Positions 18,801-27,985 are shown, numbered from the stretch's first letter. The stretch is 64,000 bases of DNA from Flavobacteriaceae bacterium (GCA_003443635.1 CP031964.1:434001-498000); one strand, 5' to 3'. Numbers and translations: made by a program. The notes: a model not told the origin generated them from the sequence alone.

Positions 18801-19858
18801 CTGTAAAAACAGATGAGAATGGAAGGTTTAAAATAGATAATTTTAATCACACAGATTCTACAAAAGTTGTATTTAATGCTTATACAGATAAGGGTACTCC
18901 AATTGATATTAAAACAATCTTGGATGAACAAAAACCAGATATAACTTTTTCTAAATTGAGTTTTGGGAATTCTAAAACGAATGGAGATTTTAAGCATAAT
19001 CAGGATTATTTTGAATCATCAAAACTGAGAAGAGAAACAGATTCACTATTTGATTTAAAGTATGATTTTAATAAAATTACTAACCTAGATGAGGTATTGT
19101 TAGAAGCAGAAGCTACTAAAAAATCATCTAATGCAGCACCCTCGGTATATGGTGTAGAGCCTGATGTTACAATTTATTCTAAAGGAAAAGAGTTTACAAG
19201 TTTTATACAATTATTAATAGGGGTCTCGGGTATTAATGTTGTGGGTTCAGGTAGAAGTGCTGCTGTTAGTATTAGAGGAGCAGGAAACCCTTTATGGGTT
19301 GTAGACGGAATTCCCATTGAATCCTCAGGAGTAACTGCAGGACCAGCACTAGTAGAAGGAGGAGGTGGACCAGAAGGGAATGCGCAAAGCACAGGAGCTC
19401 AGCTTGCATCTCCATCTGCAGCAACAGCTACTTCTATACCTTCAGATTTAGCAACGTTAAGCTCAAGAGATGTAGAACGAATAGAAGTACTTAAAGGAGC
19501 ATCTGCTGCTATTTATGGACTGCGTGGAGGTAATGGTGTGATTCTTATTTATACTAAAAGAGGTGGAGTGATATATGACGATGTACTTTCACCAGAGTTT
19601 ACGATCATGGGTTATTCAGGGGGAAAGGAGTTTTACTCACCCAAGTATGATGCAAAAAAAGAAGAACATATAAAACCAGATTATCGTACAACATTGTATT
19701 GGAATCCATCTATTATTACAGATAAAAACGGAAAAGCATCCATTACTTTTTTTAATTCAGACTTTACAGAAAACTTTCAAATAGATATTCAAGGTTTATC
19801 AGAATATGGTATTCCAGGAGCTTATTTAAAGGCCTTTGGTAAAAGAGAAAATAATTAA
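15836..19858 (+). CDS. STN/carboxypeptidase-regulatory/MG-plug fusion protein without beta-barrel
   Basis: A secreted 1340-residue protein. In order: signal peptide (about 1-34), STN domain (about 40-113), carboxypeptidase-regulatory-like domain (about 123-205, 'QGKVVDKETGEVIPFCSI'), a beta-rich region (about 215-500) also found in the protein at 24970-26868, macroglobulin-like (MG) domains from about 535 ('EKVYLHTDKELF') including 'LMLTHGWRRFNW'-type sequence near 922, a TonB plug (about 1100-1240, with 'NPLWVVDGIPIE' and 'YGLRGGNGVILIYTKRGG'), then a last MG-like segment ('TLYWNPSI'). There is no 22-strand barrel and no room for one. The STN domain suits signalling to FecR. The MG part resembles alpha-2-macroglobulin-type Bacteroidetes proteins, but no thioester motif is present. 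Function unknown. Confidence 0.85.
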   Translation: MKQINFVTVKFFLKRKLILLFLVLGFSSITVRANSLENIKISLNLSDVPLSEALREIEITTDYKFLYKNEDLNLNKQISIKVKEQPIEYVLSELLKEEELVFKILKNQIILKKNYLEHYQNHTIQGKVVDKETGEVIPFCSITIGTTYTGTSSNEEGEFIVNVDILPAELIFSHLNYEKQTIVISETLDVVVSMQPLVNNLEAITLPVDNGRYALRLAKEAFNKTTRESNIGKFGKALYRQKSKNGDNYSELSEIIYDIRYSDSGIEDWDILEGRYALKPETVNNKNYTLFSRLLKAIQPNTKDLIFPLHRELERFYDIKIINTFNSGQDEIAVLWFKPLKNITTPIFEGEVSINTKTYDVLKVTGSISRDDLKLVRLTEKSTYKKDYKLSYEIAFKKDTILDLAIDYIKVDQEFDYYKEDSLQTHVSSISNLSFFEYYTPTSRRKLGRQFRRKASDWDNLNEIGYNKKFWEDNPIVKRTPVEQEVIASFEKDNAFGSIFLNSKEQIALLQTNIAGDPFIKELSKNLNEYNNYNPIEKVYLHTDKELFSMSEELWYSAYCTLGANYNYSLASKVLYVSLMNSDNEIVTFQTQELIEGKGKGSITIPENIKPGLYQLIASTNWMRNFDEDFFFRKIVSIVDNEHFNKEEVKTDDKIDLQFFPEGGDLINGLNSLVAFKAIGNDGINKAVKGKVLNAKGDVITFINTIDNTAGTGFFYFTPKIGETYVAELKDGSRYPLPEIKNEGYSLTINNSSSRRSIIVKIQASEQLRNKKFYVIGSIQNKKYYQGRFEFADAAFVNFEIPKNKLPSGVMTLTLFDENGKPWNERALFINNQEELVITAELNKNKFEFRDKIELDINVTDTDGRPVSTNLSLAITDKNKILKNANTSNILTQLLLESEVKGYIESPALYFKDQKRSTRAKLDLIMLTHGWRRFNWRDLENQKFNSAKKHPFTKGLSISGIAKTLNNKPLIATTLKVVAKSKDAFGMYPVKTDENGRFKIDNFNHTDSTKVVFNAYTDKGTPIDIKTILDEQKPDITFSKLSFGNSKTNGDFKHNQDYFESSKLRRETDSLFDLKYDFNKITNLDEVLLEAEATKKSSNAAPSVYGVEPDVTIYSKGKEFTSFIQLLIGVSGINVVGSGRSAAVSIRGAGNPLWVVDGIPIESSGVTAGPALVEGGGGPEGNAQSTGAQLASPSAATATSIPSDLATLSSRDVERIEVLKGASAAIYGLRGGNGVILIYTKRGGVIYDDVLSPEFTIMGYSGGKEFYSPKYDAKKEEHIKPDYRTTLYWNPSIITDKNGKASITFFNSDFTENFQIDIQGLSEYGIPGAYLKAFGKRENN

Positions 19859-19874
19859 TTATAAAATTTAGATT

Positions 19875-22403
19875 ATGAAGTATTGTTTTAAATATTCTCG
19901 AATAAATATAAAAACTAAAACTATGTTTATAACAATTGTTTTTGTGTTTATCGCATTAGTAGTTCGCTCACAAGATATAGATAGTAAAGTAGTTATATCT
20001 CAGGAACAAGTAGAAGCTTCAGTTGTAGAGGCATTAGGAGAGAATTTAAAACGATATAATGAGAACAATACTATAGAGAAAGTATACATACATACAGATA
20101 AAGATTTGTTTTTACCAGGCGAAGATTTATGGTATAGTGGTTATACAGTTTTAGGATCTAATTATAAATATTCTAATAGTAAAGTATTATATGTAGATTT
20201 AATTAATTTTAGAGGTGATGTGATACTATCACAGACTCGGGAAATATTAGAAGGAAGAAGTTCAGGATCTATAGAACTTCCTAAAAATATATTGCCAGGA
20301 GATTATCAATTACGTGCTTATACGAGTTGGATGCGTAATTTTGATGCTAATTTCTTTTTCACAAAACGAATAAAAGTATTAGCGAGCGATTATAGAGAAG
20401 GTGTTTCTGATTTAGCGACTAAAAATAGAGCTATAGACGTCCAATTTTTCCCAGAAGGAGGCGATTTGGTAGAAGGGATTAACAGTTTGGTAGCATTTAA
20501 AGCTATTGGAGGAGATGGATTGTCAAGAGAAATTAATGGTAAAGTACTAAACTCAAAAGGGAAAGCAGTAGCGTTTATAAGATCGATACATAAGGGGGCT
20601 GGTTTTTTTAACTTAAAACCTGAATCAAGAGAGACATATACTGCAGAATTATCTAACGGATCAAAATATGTACTACAAACACCTAGAAAGGAAGGCTATG
20701 TAATCACTGTAGATAATGCAGATGCATCTAATTTATTTGTTAGAGTTGAAGCTAGTGAATCGTTAAAGAATAAACCGTTTTATTTATTTTTAGGACAATT
20801 ACAAACACAGAATTATTATCAAGGGAAATTTAAGTTTAGAAGAGATCCTTACATAAACATTGTAATACCTAAAAAGAACTTACCGAGTGGAGTAATCACG
20901 ATGACACTTTTAGATGAGGATAAAAAACCATTAAATGAACGCTCATTATTTATTAATAAAGAAGAAGAGTTAGTAATACAAACGCAATTAAACAAGTCAG
21001 TATTTCAATCTAGAGATGAGATAGTATTAGATATAAGTGTTACTGATAAACAAGGAATGCCAGTATCAACAGATTTATTGTTAGCAATTACAGATTTAGA
21101 TAAAGTAGAAAAGAGCATTAATACTAAAAACATATTAACCCATTTATTATTAGAGTCTGATATAAAAGGACATATAGAAGATCCTGGTTTTTATTTTAAA
21201 GATAAAAGTATAACGACAAGGACTAAGTTAGATTTGATAATGCTTACTCATGGATGGCGACGTTTTAATTGGAAAGATATAAATGATAAAGATCAGGATA
21301 CGTTAAAAATCTTTAATGTAGAAAGAGGAAAGACTATAGCAGGAACAGCGATGTGGACAGATCGGCAACCGTTTAAGAACAGAAATCTTGATTTGGTGGT
21401 AAAAGAGAAGGATGGCTTTGCTCAATATAGTTTAAAAACGGATGAAGAAGGGAGATTTAAGATAGATAACTTTAATCATACAGATTCTATTAAACTAGTA
21501 TTTAATACTAAGAGAAAAAATGATGAGTTAATACGAATACTAATTGATTTGGATGAGATAGAAATACCTAAATTCCCTGAAGCAAATTTTAGATTATACC
21601 AAAATGATATATATAGAGAACCTTATCGAGATTATATTGAAAATGCAATATTACAAATAGAGACAGATTCGTTATTTGATTTAAGGTTTAACTCAAAAGA
21701 GACAACTCGATTAGATAAAGTAGATCTGGAAGCAGAGATAGAAAGGAAAGGTAATGGAGAGCATCCGAACTCTGCACCATCAACATTTGGGATAGACCCT
21801 GATAAAGTAGTGTATACAAAAGGGAAAGAGTTTCAGAGTCTTGGCGTGTTACTAAGTGGAGTTGGGGGCCTTTCAGTAGTTCCTGGAAATCCACCGAGTG
21901 TTTCAATAAGAAGATTTGGAGGATCTCCTTTATGGGTTCTTGATGGAGCACCAATTAATGCTACTGGAAATGGCATTCCTCTAGAAATTGCTAATTTAAA
22001 TGGTTTTGTAATAGAGCGAATAGAAATTGCTAAGAGTGCATCCAACTTGGCTCTTTTTGGATTACGTGGAGGTAATGGTGTTATTTTGGTGTATACAAAA
22101 AGAGGAGATGGGAGAGTTCGAAAAGTAGTATCTCCAGAATTTACATTAGCAGGCTATTCAGGGGCAAAAGAGTTTTACTCACCCAAGTATGATGTAAAAA
22201 AAGAAGAACATATAAAACCAGACTATCGTACAACATTATATTGGAACCCATCCATTACTACAGATAAAAATGGAAAAGCATCCGTTACCTTTTTTAATTC
22301 AGACATTACAGAAAATATTCAGATTGATATTCAGGGTTTATCGGAAAATGGTATTCTAGGAACATATTTAAAGGCTTTTGGTAAAACAGATGAAAATAAA
22401 TAA
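19875..22403 (+). CDS. MG-domain protein with inserted TonB plug, no barrel (paralogue 2)
   Basis: A secreted 842-residue protein. A signal peptide with hydrophobic stretch 'FITIVFVFIALVV' is followed by the MG module from about residue 68 ('EKVYIHTDKDLF'), 'LMLTHGWRRFNW' near 458, a plug domain at about 640-750 ('GSPLWVLDGAPI', 'IAKSASNLALFGLRGGNGV') and the C-terminal 'TLYWNPSITTDKNGKASVTF'. It lacks the STN and carboxypeptidase-regulatory modules of its upstream neighbour but aligns with that protein's C-terminal 800 residues. The start 16 bases after the previous stop and identical domain order show a tandem duplication. It probably sits in the periplasm or at the outer membrane. Ligand and function unknown. 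Confidence 0.83.
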   Translation: MKYCFKYSRINIKTKTMFITIVFVFIALVVRSQDIDSKVVISQEQVEASVVEALGENLKRYNENNTIEKVYIHTDKDLFLPGEDLWYSGYTVLGSNYKYSNSKVLYVDLINFRGDVILSQTREILEGRSSGSIELPKNILPGDYQLRAYTSWMRNFDANFFFTKRIKVLASDYREGVSDLATKNRAIDVQFFPEGGDLVEGINSLVAFKAIGGDGLSREINGKVLNSKGKAVAFIRSIHKGAGFFNLKPESRETYTAELSNGSKYVLQTPRKEGYVITVDNADASNLFVRVEASESLKNKPFYLFLGQLQTQNYYQGKFKFRRDPYINIVIPKKNLPSGVITMTLLDEDKKPLNERSLFINKEEELVIQTQLNKSVFQSRDEIVLDISVTDKQGMPVSTDLLLAITDLDKVEKSINTKNILTHLLLESDIKGHIEDPGFYFKDKSITTRTKLDLIMLTHGWRRFNWKDINDKDQDTLKIFNVERGKTIAGTAMWTDRQPFKNRNLDLVVKEKDGFAQYSLKTDEEGRFKIDNFNHTDSIKLVFNTKRKNDELIRILIDLDEIEIPKFPEANFRLYQNDIYREPYRDYIENAILQIETDSLFDLRFNSKETTRLDKVDLEAEIERKGNGEHPNSAPSTFGIDPDKVVYTKGKEFQSLGVLLSGVGGLSVVPGNPPSVSIRRFGGSPLWVLDGAPINATGNGIPLEIANLNGFVIERIEIAKSASNLALFGLRGGNGVILVYTKRGDGRVRKVVSPEFTLAGYSGAKEFYSPKYDVKKEEHIKPDYRTTLYWNPSITTDKNGKASVTFFNSDITENIQIDIQGLSENGILGTYLKAFGKTDENK

Positions 22404-22450
22404 ATTATTATTATTAGAAGGAACAATTATTTTTTTTAAAACAATTATTG

Positions 22451-24970
22451 ATGAAAGAACAAATTAAACTTCATGAGAATATATTGACGGTAGGCTTCAT
22501 CTTATTATTTATGATTATAGGTATTTCAGAAGTACTTGGTCAATCAGATATAAAAGAAAATAAGCCTCTAATAAATAAAGGTCAAATAGAGTTTATAAGT
22601 GAGAATTTAAAAGAATATAATAATCGAAATGTAATAGAGAAAGTGTATTTACATACAGATAAGAATATGTATACACCAGGTCAAAAATTATGGTATAGCG
22701 GATATACAGTATTAGGCGCTAATCATAAAGAGACTACTTTTAGTAAAGTACTTTATATCGATTTAATCAATTCAAACAGTGAAGTTGTTATTTCTCAGAT
22801 CCAAGAAATTGATAAAGGTAAAAGTATTGGTTCTATTGTAATTCCTGAAGATCTAATATCAGGAGACTATCAATTACGCGCATATACTAATTGGATGCGA
22901 AATTATGACTCAGAGTTTTTTTTTACTAAGCAAGTTAAAATATTAAATACCGCTTTTACAGATATAGTTGATGTGAATGCAATAAAAACAGCAAATACTA
23001 TTGATTTACAGTTTTTCCCAGAAGGAGGTGATTTGGTAGAAGGACTAAGTAGCTTAGTAGCATTTAAAGCTATAGGGTCAGATGGTCTATCTAGAGAAAT
23101 CAATGGAAAAATATTAAACTCAAAAGGAGAAGTTATATCAATTATAAAATCAATACATAAAGGCTCAGGGTTTTTTTATTTAAAACCAAATAAAGAAGAA
23201 TATTACTATGCAGAGTTAAATAATGGTATTAAATATGAGTTGCCAAAAGCTAAGAAAGAAGGTTATGTAATAACTGTAAATAATACTAGCCCATCAGAAT
23301 TGTTAGTAAGAGTTCAGGCAAGTAAATTTTTAAGAGATAATCCGTTTAGTTTATTTATAGGACAATTACAAAAGCAGAAGTTTTATCAAGGAGAATTTAA
23401 TTTTTCAGAAAAACCTTATATAGAAATAAAAATTTCTAAGAAAGGCCTTCCAAGTGGAGTAACAACGATAACACTTTTTGATAAAAAAAATAGACCAATG
23501 AGTGAGCGTTCATTATTTATAGATAATGAGAAAGAATTAATAGTAACAACTCAGATTAGCAAAGAAGAATTTAATACAAGAGATCAAATTGATTTAGAAA
23601 TAAGTGTAACCGATGCAGAAGGACAACCAATATCTGCAGATTTATCGTTAGCAATAACAGATTCAGAAAAAGCTAGAAAAGATACTTATGCTTCAAATAT
23701 TTTAACACAATTGTTATTAGAGTCTGATTTAAAAGGTTATATCGAAGCTCCATCATTTTATTTTAAAAATAAAGATTTTACTACCAAAAGTAAATTAGAT
23801 TTATTAATGTTAACTCATGGTTGGAGACGATTTAATTGGGAAGATATTTATAAAAAAAATAAGGATACAATAAAAGCATTTAATTTTGAAGAAGGATTGG
23901 TATTATCAGGTATTGCAAAATGGAGAAATAATAACTTATTAAAGGAAGAAGAAATAGAAATATTGGTTAGAGATAAAGATGGCTTTACTCAATATAATAC
24001 AAAAACTGATAATGAAGGACAATTTAAGATAACAAACTTTAATCATGTTGATACAGTAGATGTTGTACTTAATTCCAGAAATAAAAAAGGAAATCTTAGA
24101 AGTGTGCGAGTATATTTAAATGAAAGAAAACAATTAAATGTGCCAGAGTCAAGTTTTAGAATTAGTAAAAAAAGCGAAGAAAATAAAAATAAACTTTATA
24201 TTATAAATTCTAAACTACAAAAAGAAGCAGATTCAATATTCGATTTGCAGTTTAATTCAAAAAAAGTAACTGTTTTAGATAAAGTAGTATTAGAGACAGA
24301 AATAGATAAAGATGAAAAAAGTAACCCTAATGCATTATCATCAACATTTGGTATACAGCCTGATGCAGTAGTATATACAGAAGGAAAAGAGTTTCAAAGT
24401 TTTGGCACATTACTAAGTAGAGTTGGAGGGCTAACGGTTGGTACTGGAAATCAACCAAGTGTTACTCTGAGGAGAGCAACAGGAAGCTCTGTTAATGGAG
24501 GAACTGATTTGTTATGGGTTCTTGATGGAGTTCCTATTGCCAACAGTAGTATTGTGCCTATAGAAATTGCCAATTTAAGTAATTTTGAAATAGAACGAAT
24601 TGAAATCGCCAAGAGTGCCTCCAATTTGGCTATTTTTGGTTCAAGGAGTGCAAACGGAGCGATTTTAATTTATACAAGAAGAGGAGATGGGAGAGTTCGT
24701 AAACTGGTCTCGCCAGAATTTAGGATAGCAGGTTATCCTTTTTCAAAAGAATTTTATGCTCCAAAGTATAATGTTAAAAAAGAAGAACATATAAAACCAG
24801 ATTATCGTACAACACTATATTGGAATCCAAATTTAAAAACAAATAAAAATGGAAAAGCGATAGTTACTTTTTTTAATTCGGATGTAACAAACCAAATACA
24901 AATAGACATACAAGGGGTTTCAGAAGGTATTTTAGGAACTTATTTGGAGATTTTTGGAGAGGAAGATTAA
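22451..24970 (+). CDS. MG-domain protein with inserted TonB plug, no barrel (paralogue 3)
   Basis: A secreted 839-residue paralogue of the preceding protein with the same order: signal peptide ('ILTVGFILLFMIIGISEVLGQ'), MG module starting 'EKVYLHTDKNMY', 'LLMLTHGWRRFNW', plug ('DLLWVLDGVPIA', 'IFGSRSANGAILIYTRRGDG') and the terminal 'TLYWNPNLKTNKNGKA' segment. It is the more diverged of the three copies; its plug reads SRSANG where the others read LRGGNG. ATG at 22451 was chosen over the in-frame TTG just before it. The stop overlaps the next start (TAATG). Three unequal copies in one operon could reflect different ligands or a hetero-complex; this is inference. Confidence 0.83.
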   Translation: MKEQIKLHENILTVGFILLFMIIGISEVLGQSDIKENKPLINKGQIEFISENLKEYNNRNVIEKVYLHTDKNMYTPGQKLWYSGYTVLGANHKETTFSKVLYIDLINSNSEVVISQIQEIDKGKSIGSIVIPEDLISGDYQLRAYTNWMRNYDSEFFFTKQVKILNTAFTDIVDVNAIKTANTIDLQFFPEGGDLVEGLSSLVAFKAIGSDGLSREINGKILNSKGEVISIIKSIHKGSGFFYLKPNKEEYYYAELNNGIKYELPKAKKEGYVITVNNTSPSELLVRVQASKFLRDNPFSLFIGQLQKQKFYQGEFNFSEKPYIEIKISKKGLPSGVTTITLFDKKNRPMSERSLFIDNEKELIVTTQISKEEFNTRDQIDLEISVTDAEGQPISADLSLAITDSEKARKDTYASNILTQLLLESDLKGYIEAPSFYFKNKDFTTKSKLDLLMLTHGWRRFNWEDIYKKNKDTIKAFNFEEGLVLSGIAKWRNNNLLKEEEIEILVRDKDGFTQYNTKTDNEGQFKITNFNHVDTVDVVLNSRNKKGNLRSVRVYLNERKQLNVPESSFRISKKSEENKNKLYIINSKLQKEADSIFDLQFNSKKVTVLDKVVLETEIDKDEKSNPNALSSTFGIQPDAVVYTEGKEFQSFGTLLSRVGGLTVGTGNQPSVTLRRATGSSVNGGTDLLWVLDGVPIANSSIVPIEIANLSNFEIERIEIAKSASNLAIFGSRSANGAILIYTRRGDGRVRKLVSPEFRIAGYPFSKEFYAPKYNVKKEEHIKPDYRTTLYWNPNLKTNKNGKAIVTFFNSDVTNQIQIDIQGVSEGILGTYLEIFGEED

Positions 24971-26868
24971 TGAAAAAAGGATTATTAAAGTTTAAAATAA
25001 TATTTGTATTAGCTCTGCTTTGGAGTTCAATGAGTGATGCTACTATTTTATTTAAAGAAGACATCAAAATAACCTTAGATTTAAAACAAGTAGCAATTTT
25101 AGAAGTTCTATCAGAAATAGAAAGAATAACAGAATTCACTTTTTTTTATAAAAATGAAGATGTTAATCTAAACACAATAGTTACCATAAAACTTAGTGAA
25201 ACTCCTATAAATTTAGCCTTAGCAGAACTTTTTAAAGAAAAGCCTATAACATTTAAAATTATAAAGAATCAAATTGTTCTTAAAAAGAAAAATTTACATG
25301 ACAACCATAATCAAGAATTACAGATTTTATGTAAAGTAATTGATTATAAAACTAAAACCCCTTTATCATTTGCTACAATACGTGTTAAAAACACTTCATT
25401 AGGAGTTATTGCTGATGATAAAGGACAGTTTAGGGTGCCTTATAAATACAAGCAAAATAATGATACTATTATTATCAGTTCTATAGGTTATAAAACTAAA
25501 GAAATAGCAGTAAATAATTTAAAAGATAGAGAAACAAACATTATAGGTATAGAAACTAAAATAGAAACCTTAGCCGAAGTAGATTTAGAGAACAATAAAA
25601 AACGCTTATCTATAAAACAAATTGTAGAAAAAGCAATAGAGAGTATTTCAGATAATTATCCAAGTAATCCAAATTCATACGTAGGTTATTATAGAGATTA
25701 TAAACTTATAGATGATGAGTATTTTAATCTTAACGAATGCCTCGTAGAAGTTTTTGATGGAGGGTTACAAACACATAAATTTAGTGACCCTAATAATCAA
25801 GCTGTATTATATAATTTCCATGTAAATGAAAACTTTAAAAGAGATGAATATTTAGAAACACCATACGATAATAAAAGAAAAAAGTTTATAAAAGGTGCAA
25901 TATTATCTCCTTTAGGAGGTAATGAATTATCTATTTTGAATGCTCATAATCCAATAAGAAACCATAATGATTTTTCATTTTCATTTATGGATATTTTTAA
26001 AAAAGATTTTGTTAGTAATCATAGCTTTAAATTTTTAAAACGAACTTCATTAAATGATACACCCATCTATGAGATACAATTTGAAGCATTAAGAACTGTC
26101 ACAGAAGATAATTATAAAATTTCGGGGAAATTATTTATAGAGACAACTAATTTTTCAATCCACAAAATAGAATATGAAGTCCTAGAGGTTGAATTGGAAA
26201 TTATAAATCCACATACTGCTAAACCTGATGATCTAGATATAATTAAAACTTATAAGCCTTTTTATTCTTTAAAATTAGAATATGCTCCTTTAAAAGACAA
26301 GATGTACTTGAACTATATTTCTTTTAACAATCATTTTCAATTAAAAAATAAAGCACGTTTTAAGGTCGAAAAAATCTCATATGATAATGAACGCAATGCT
26401 TTTTTGATTCAATTTAATAATCCATTAGTAGCAAGCTATGTTTCTTTTGGAAGTGGAAGAAAATTAATCCCAGCTTCAAATAAGATTAAAAATTATGTAT
26501 TTAACTATAAGAAAAGAAAGCTAAAAGTTAAGAATATCGAAATGATAAATTATACGCTAATGAGAGTTAATCTTAAGGATAACAAATTTTCTGAAGAACT
26601 AAGTGATGAAGGTAATATAACAAAACATCTTAAATATCAAATTCGTAACTTAAGAGATGTATTTGATAGAAAACTTAATAAAACTAAAGAGTTAGAGATA
26701 TATCAATTTAGAGAGTTTTTTGTCCAAGAAGTATTTCCTAATAAGGAATTACCCAGTAATATCGAATTTGTAAATAAAACGCTACCTCTCTCTCAATCTA
26801 AAATTCACAAGTTTGAAGCAAAAAATAAGTATTGGATTAATACTCCTTTACAAGTAATTAAAGATTAA
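24970..26868 (+). CDS. STN and carboxypeptidase-regulatory-like domain protein
   Basis: A secreted 632-residue protein with a signal peptide (about 1-24), an STN domain (about 32-107, 'ITLDLKQVAILEVLSEIE'), a carboxypeptidase-regulatory-like domain (about 118-197, 'CKVIDYKTKTPLSFATIRV') and a long beta-rich region. This matches in order the first 500 residues of the protein at 15836-19858, but here there is no MG or plug part. It closes the operon, followed by a strong terminator. The STN domain could let it contact FecR. A beta-rich tail of this kind, following a carboxypeptidase-regulatory domain, is common in Bacteroidetes secreted proteins of unknown role. Confidence 0.8.
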   Translation: MKKGLLKFKIIFVLALLWSSMSDATILFKEDIKITLDLKQVAILEVLSEIERITEFTFFYKNEDVNLNTIVTIKLSETPINLALAELFKEKPITFKIIKNQIVLKKKNLHDNHNQELQILCKVIDYKTKTPLSFATIRVKNTSLGVIADDKGQFRVPYKYKQNNDTIIISSIGYKTKEIAVNNLKDRETNIIGIETKIETLAEVDLENNKKRLSIKQIVEKAIESISDNYPSNPNSYVGYYRDYKLIDDEYFNLNECLVEVFDGGLQTHKFSDPNNQAVLYNFHVNENFKRDEYLETPYDNKRKKFIKGAILSPLGGNELSILNAHNPIRNHNDFSFSFMDIFKKDFVSNHSFKFLKRTSLNDTPIYEIQFEALRTVTEDNYKISGKLFIETTNFSIHKIEYEVLEVELEIINPHTAKPDDLDIIKTYKPFYSLKLEYAPLKDKMYLNYISFNNHFQLKNKARFKVEKISYDNERNAFLIQFNNPLVASYVSFGSGRKLIPASNKIKNYVFNYKKRKLKVKNIEMINYTLMRVNLKDNKFSEELSDEGNITKHLKYQIRNLRDVFDRKLNKTKELEIYQFREFFVQEVFPNKELPSNIEFVNKTLPLSQSKIHKFEAKNKYWINTPLQVIKD

Positions 26869-26880
26869 TGTATTAAATTA

Positions 26881-26916
26881 AAAAAGCTCTTATATATCTA
26901 TATAAGAGCTTTTTTT
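26881..26916. terminator. Bidirectional intrinsic terminator
   Basis: GCTCTTATAT (26886-26895) pairs perfectly with ATATAAGAGC (26900-26909) around an ATCT loop, flanked by an A-run and a T-run of at least seven. It sits between the convergent STN-protein operon and asd and can serve both. Confidence 0.9.
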
Positions 26917-26943
26917 AAATATTATAAATGAAATAGAATCAAT

Positions 26944-27933
26944 CTAAACTAAATCATTTTCAACTAAATATTCAGCAATCTGTATGGTATTAGTTGCGGC
27001 ACCTTTACGCAAATTATCACTTACAATCCACATATTAAGTGTATTTGGTTGTGAACCATCACGACGAAGCCTTCCAACAAATACATCGTCTTTTCCATTG
27101 GCATAAATTGGCATAGGATATACATTTACATCTGTATTATCTTGAACAACTACCCCCGGTGTTTCACTTAATAGTTGCCTTACTTTGCTCAATTCAAAGT
27201 CATTTTCAAACTCTACATTCACAGATTCACTGTGTCCACCAGCGGTGGGTATTCTTACTGCTGTAGCAGTAACAGCTATAGTTTTATCATCAAGAATTTT
27301 TTGGGTTTCCCTAACGAGCTTCATTTCCTCTTTAGTATAACCATTCTCTTCAAATATATCACAATGAGGCAATGCATTTTGATGTATAGGATAAGGATAT
27401 GCCATTTCACCTTTAACACCTGCTAACTCATTTTCTAACTGTTGTACTGCTTTAACACCTGTACCTGTTATAGATTGGTAAGTAGAAATTACCAAACGCT
27501 TAATTTTGTATTCTTTATGTAAAGATGATAATGCTAATACCATCTGTATAGTTGAGCAGTTTGGATTAGCAATAATTTTATCTTTTTTAGTAAGTTGAGA
27601 AGCATTAATTTCAGGGACAACCAAAGGTTTATTAATATCCATTCTCCAAGCCGAAGAATTATCAACTACAGTAATTCCTGCTTCAGCAAATTTTGGAGCC
27701 CACTCTAAAGATGTGCTTCCTCCAGCAGAAAATAATGCAATATTTGGCTGCATTTTAATAGCATCTGCTAAGCCAACAATTTTATATGATTTATTTTTAA
27801 ATATAATCTCTTTACCGATACTTCGTTCTGAAGCGACAGGAATTAATTCTGTAATAGGGAAATTGCGTTCTTCTAAAATAGTTAACATTACAGTACCTAC
27901 TAAACCTGTGGCACCAACAACAGCTACTTTCAT
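26944..27933 (-). CDS. asd: Aspartate-semialdehyde dehydrogenase
   Basis: A 329-residue NADPH-dependent enzyme that reduces aspartyl phosphate to aspartate semialdehyde, the branch to lysine/diaminopimelate, threonine and methionine. Visible are the N-terminal nucleotide-binding motif 'VVGATGLVGTVML', the catalytic Cys in 'ANPNCSTIQM', the substrate-binding 'SSAWRMD', and the conserved His in 'TAGGHSES'. Length is as expected. It stands alone between two terminators on the minus strand. Confidence 0.96.
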   Translation of the reverse strand: MKVAVVGATGLVGTVMLTILEERNFPITELIPVASERSIGKEIIFKNKSYKIVGLADAIKMQPNIALFSAGGSTSLEWAPKFAEAGITVVDNSSAWRMDINKPLVVPEINASQLTKKDKIIANPNCSTIQMVLALSSLHKEYKIKRLVISTYQSITGTGVKAVQQLENELAGVKGEMAYPYPIHQNALPHCDIFEENGYTKEEMKLVRETQKILDDKTIAVTATAVRIPTAGGHSESVNVEFENDFELSKVRQLLSETPGVVVQDNTDVNVYPMPIYANGKDDVFVGRLRRDGSQPNTLNMWIVSDNLRKGAATNTIQIAEYLVENDLV

Positions 27934-27985
27934 AGTATTTTTATTTTAATGCAAAAATAAATATTAAAGTGTTAATAAAATGCAT

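Noticed and set aside
15836..24970. Conventional TonB-dependent receptors of a SusC/D locus
   Set aside because: The plug domain is followed only by about 100 residues, so no beta-barrel can be formed, and no SusD-like gene is present.
15836..24970. Protease-trapping alpha-2-macroglobulins
   Set aside because: MG-like domains are seen, but no thioester motif (GCxEQ type) exists in any of the three proteins.
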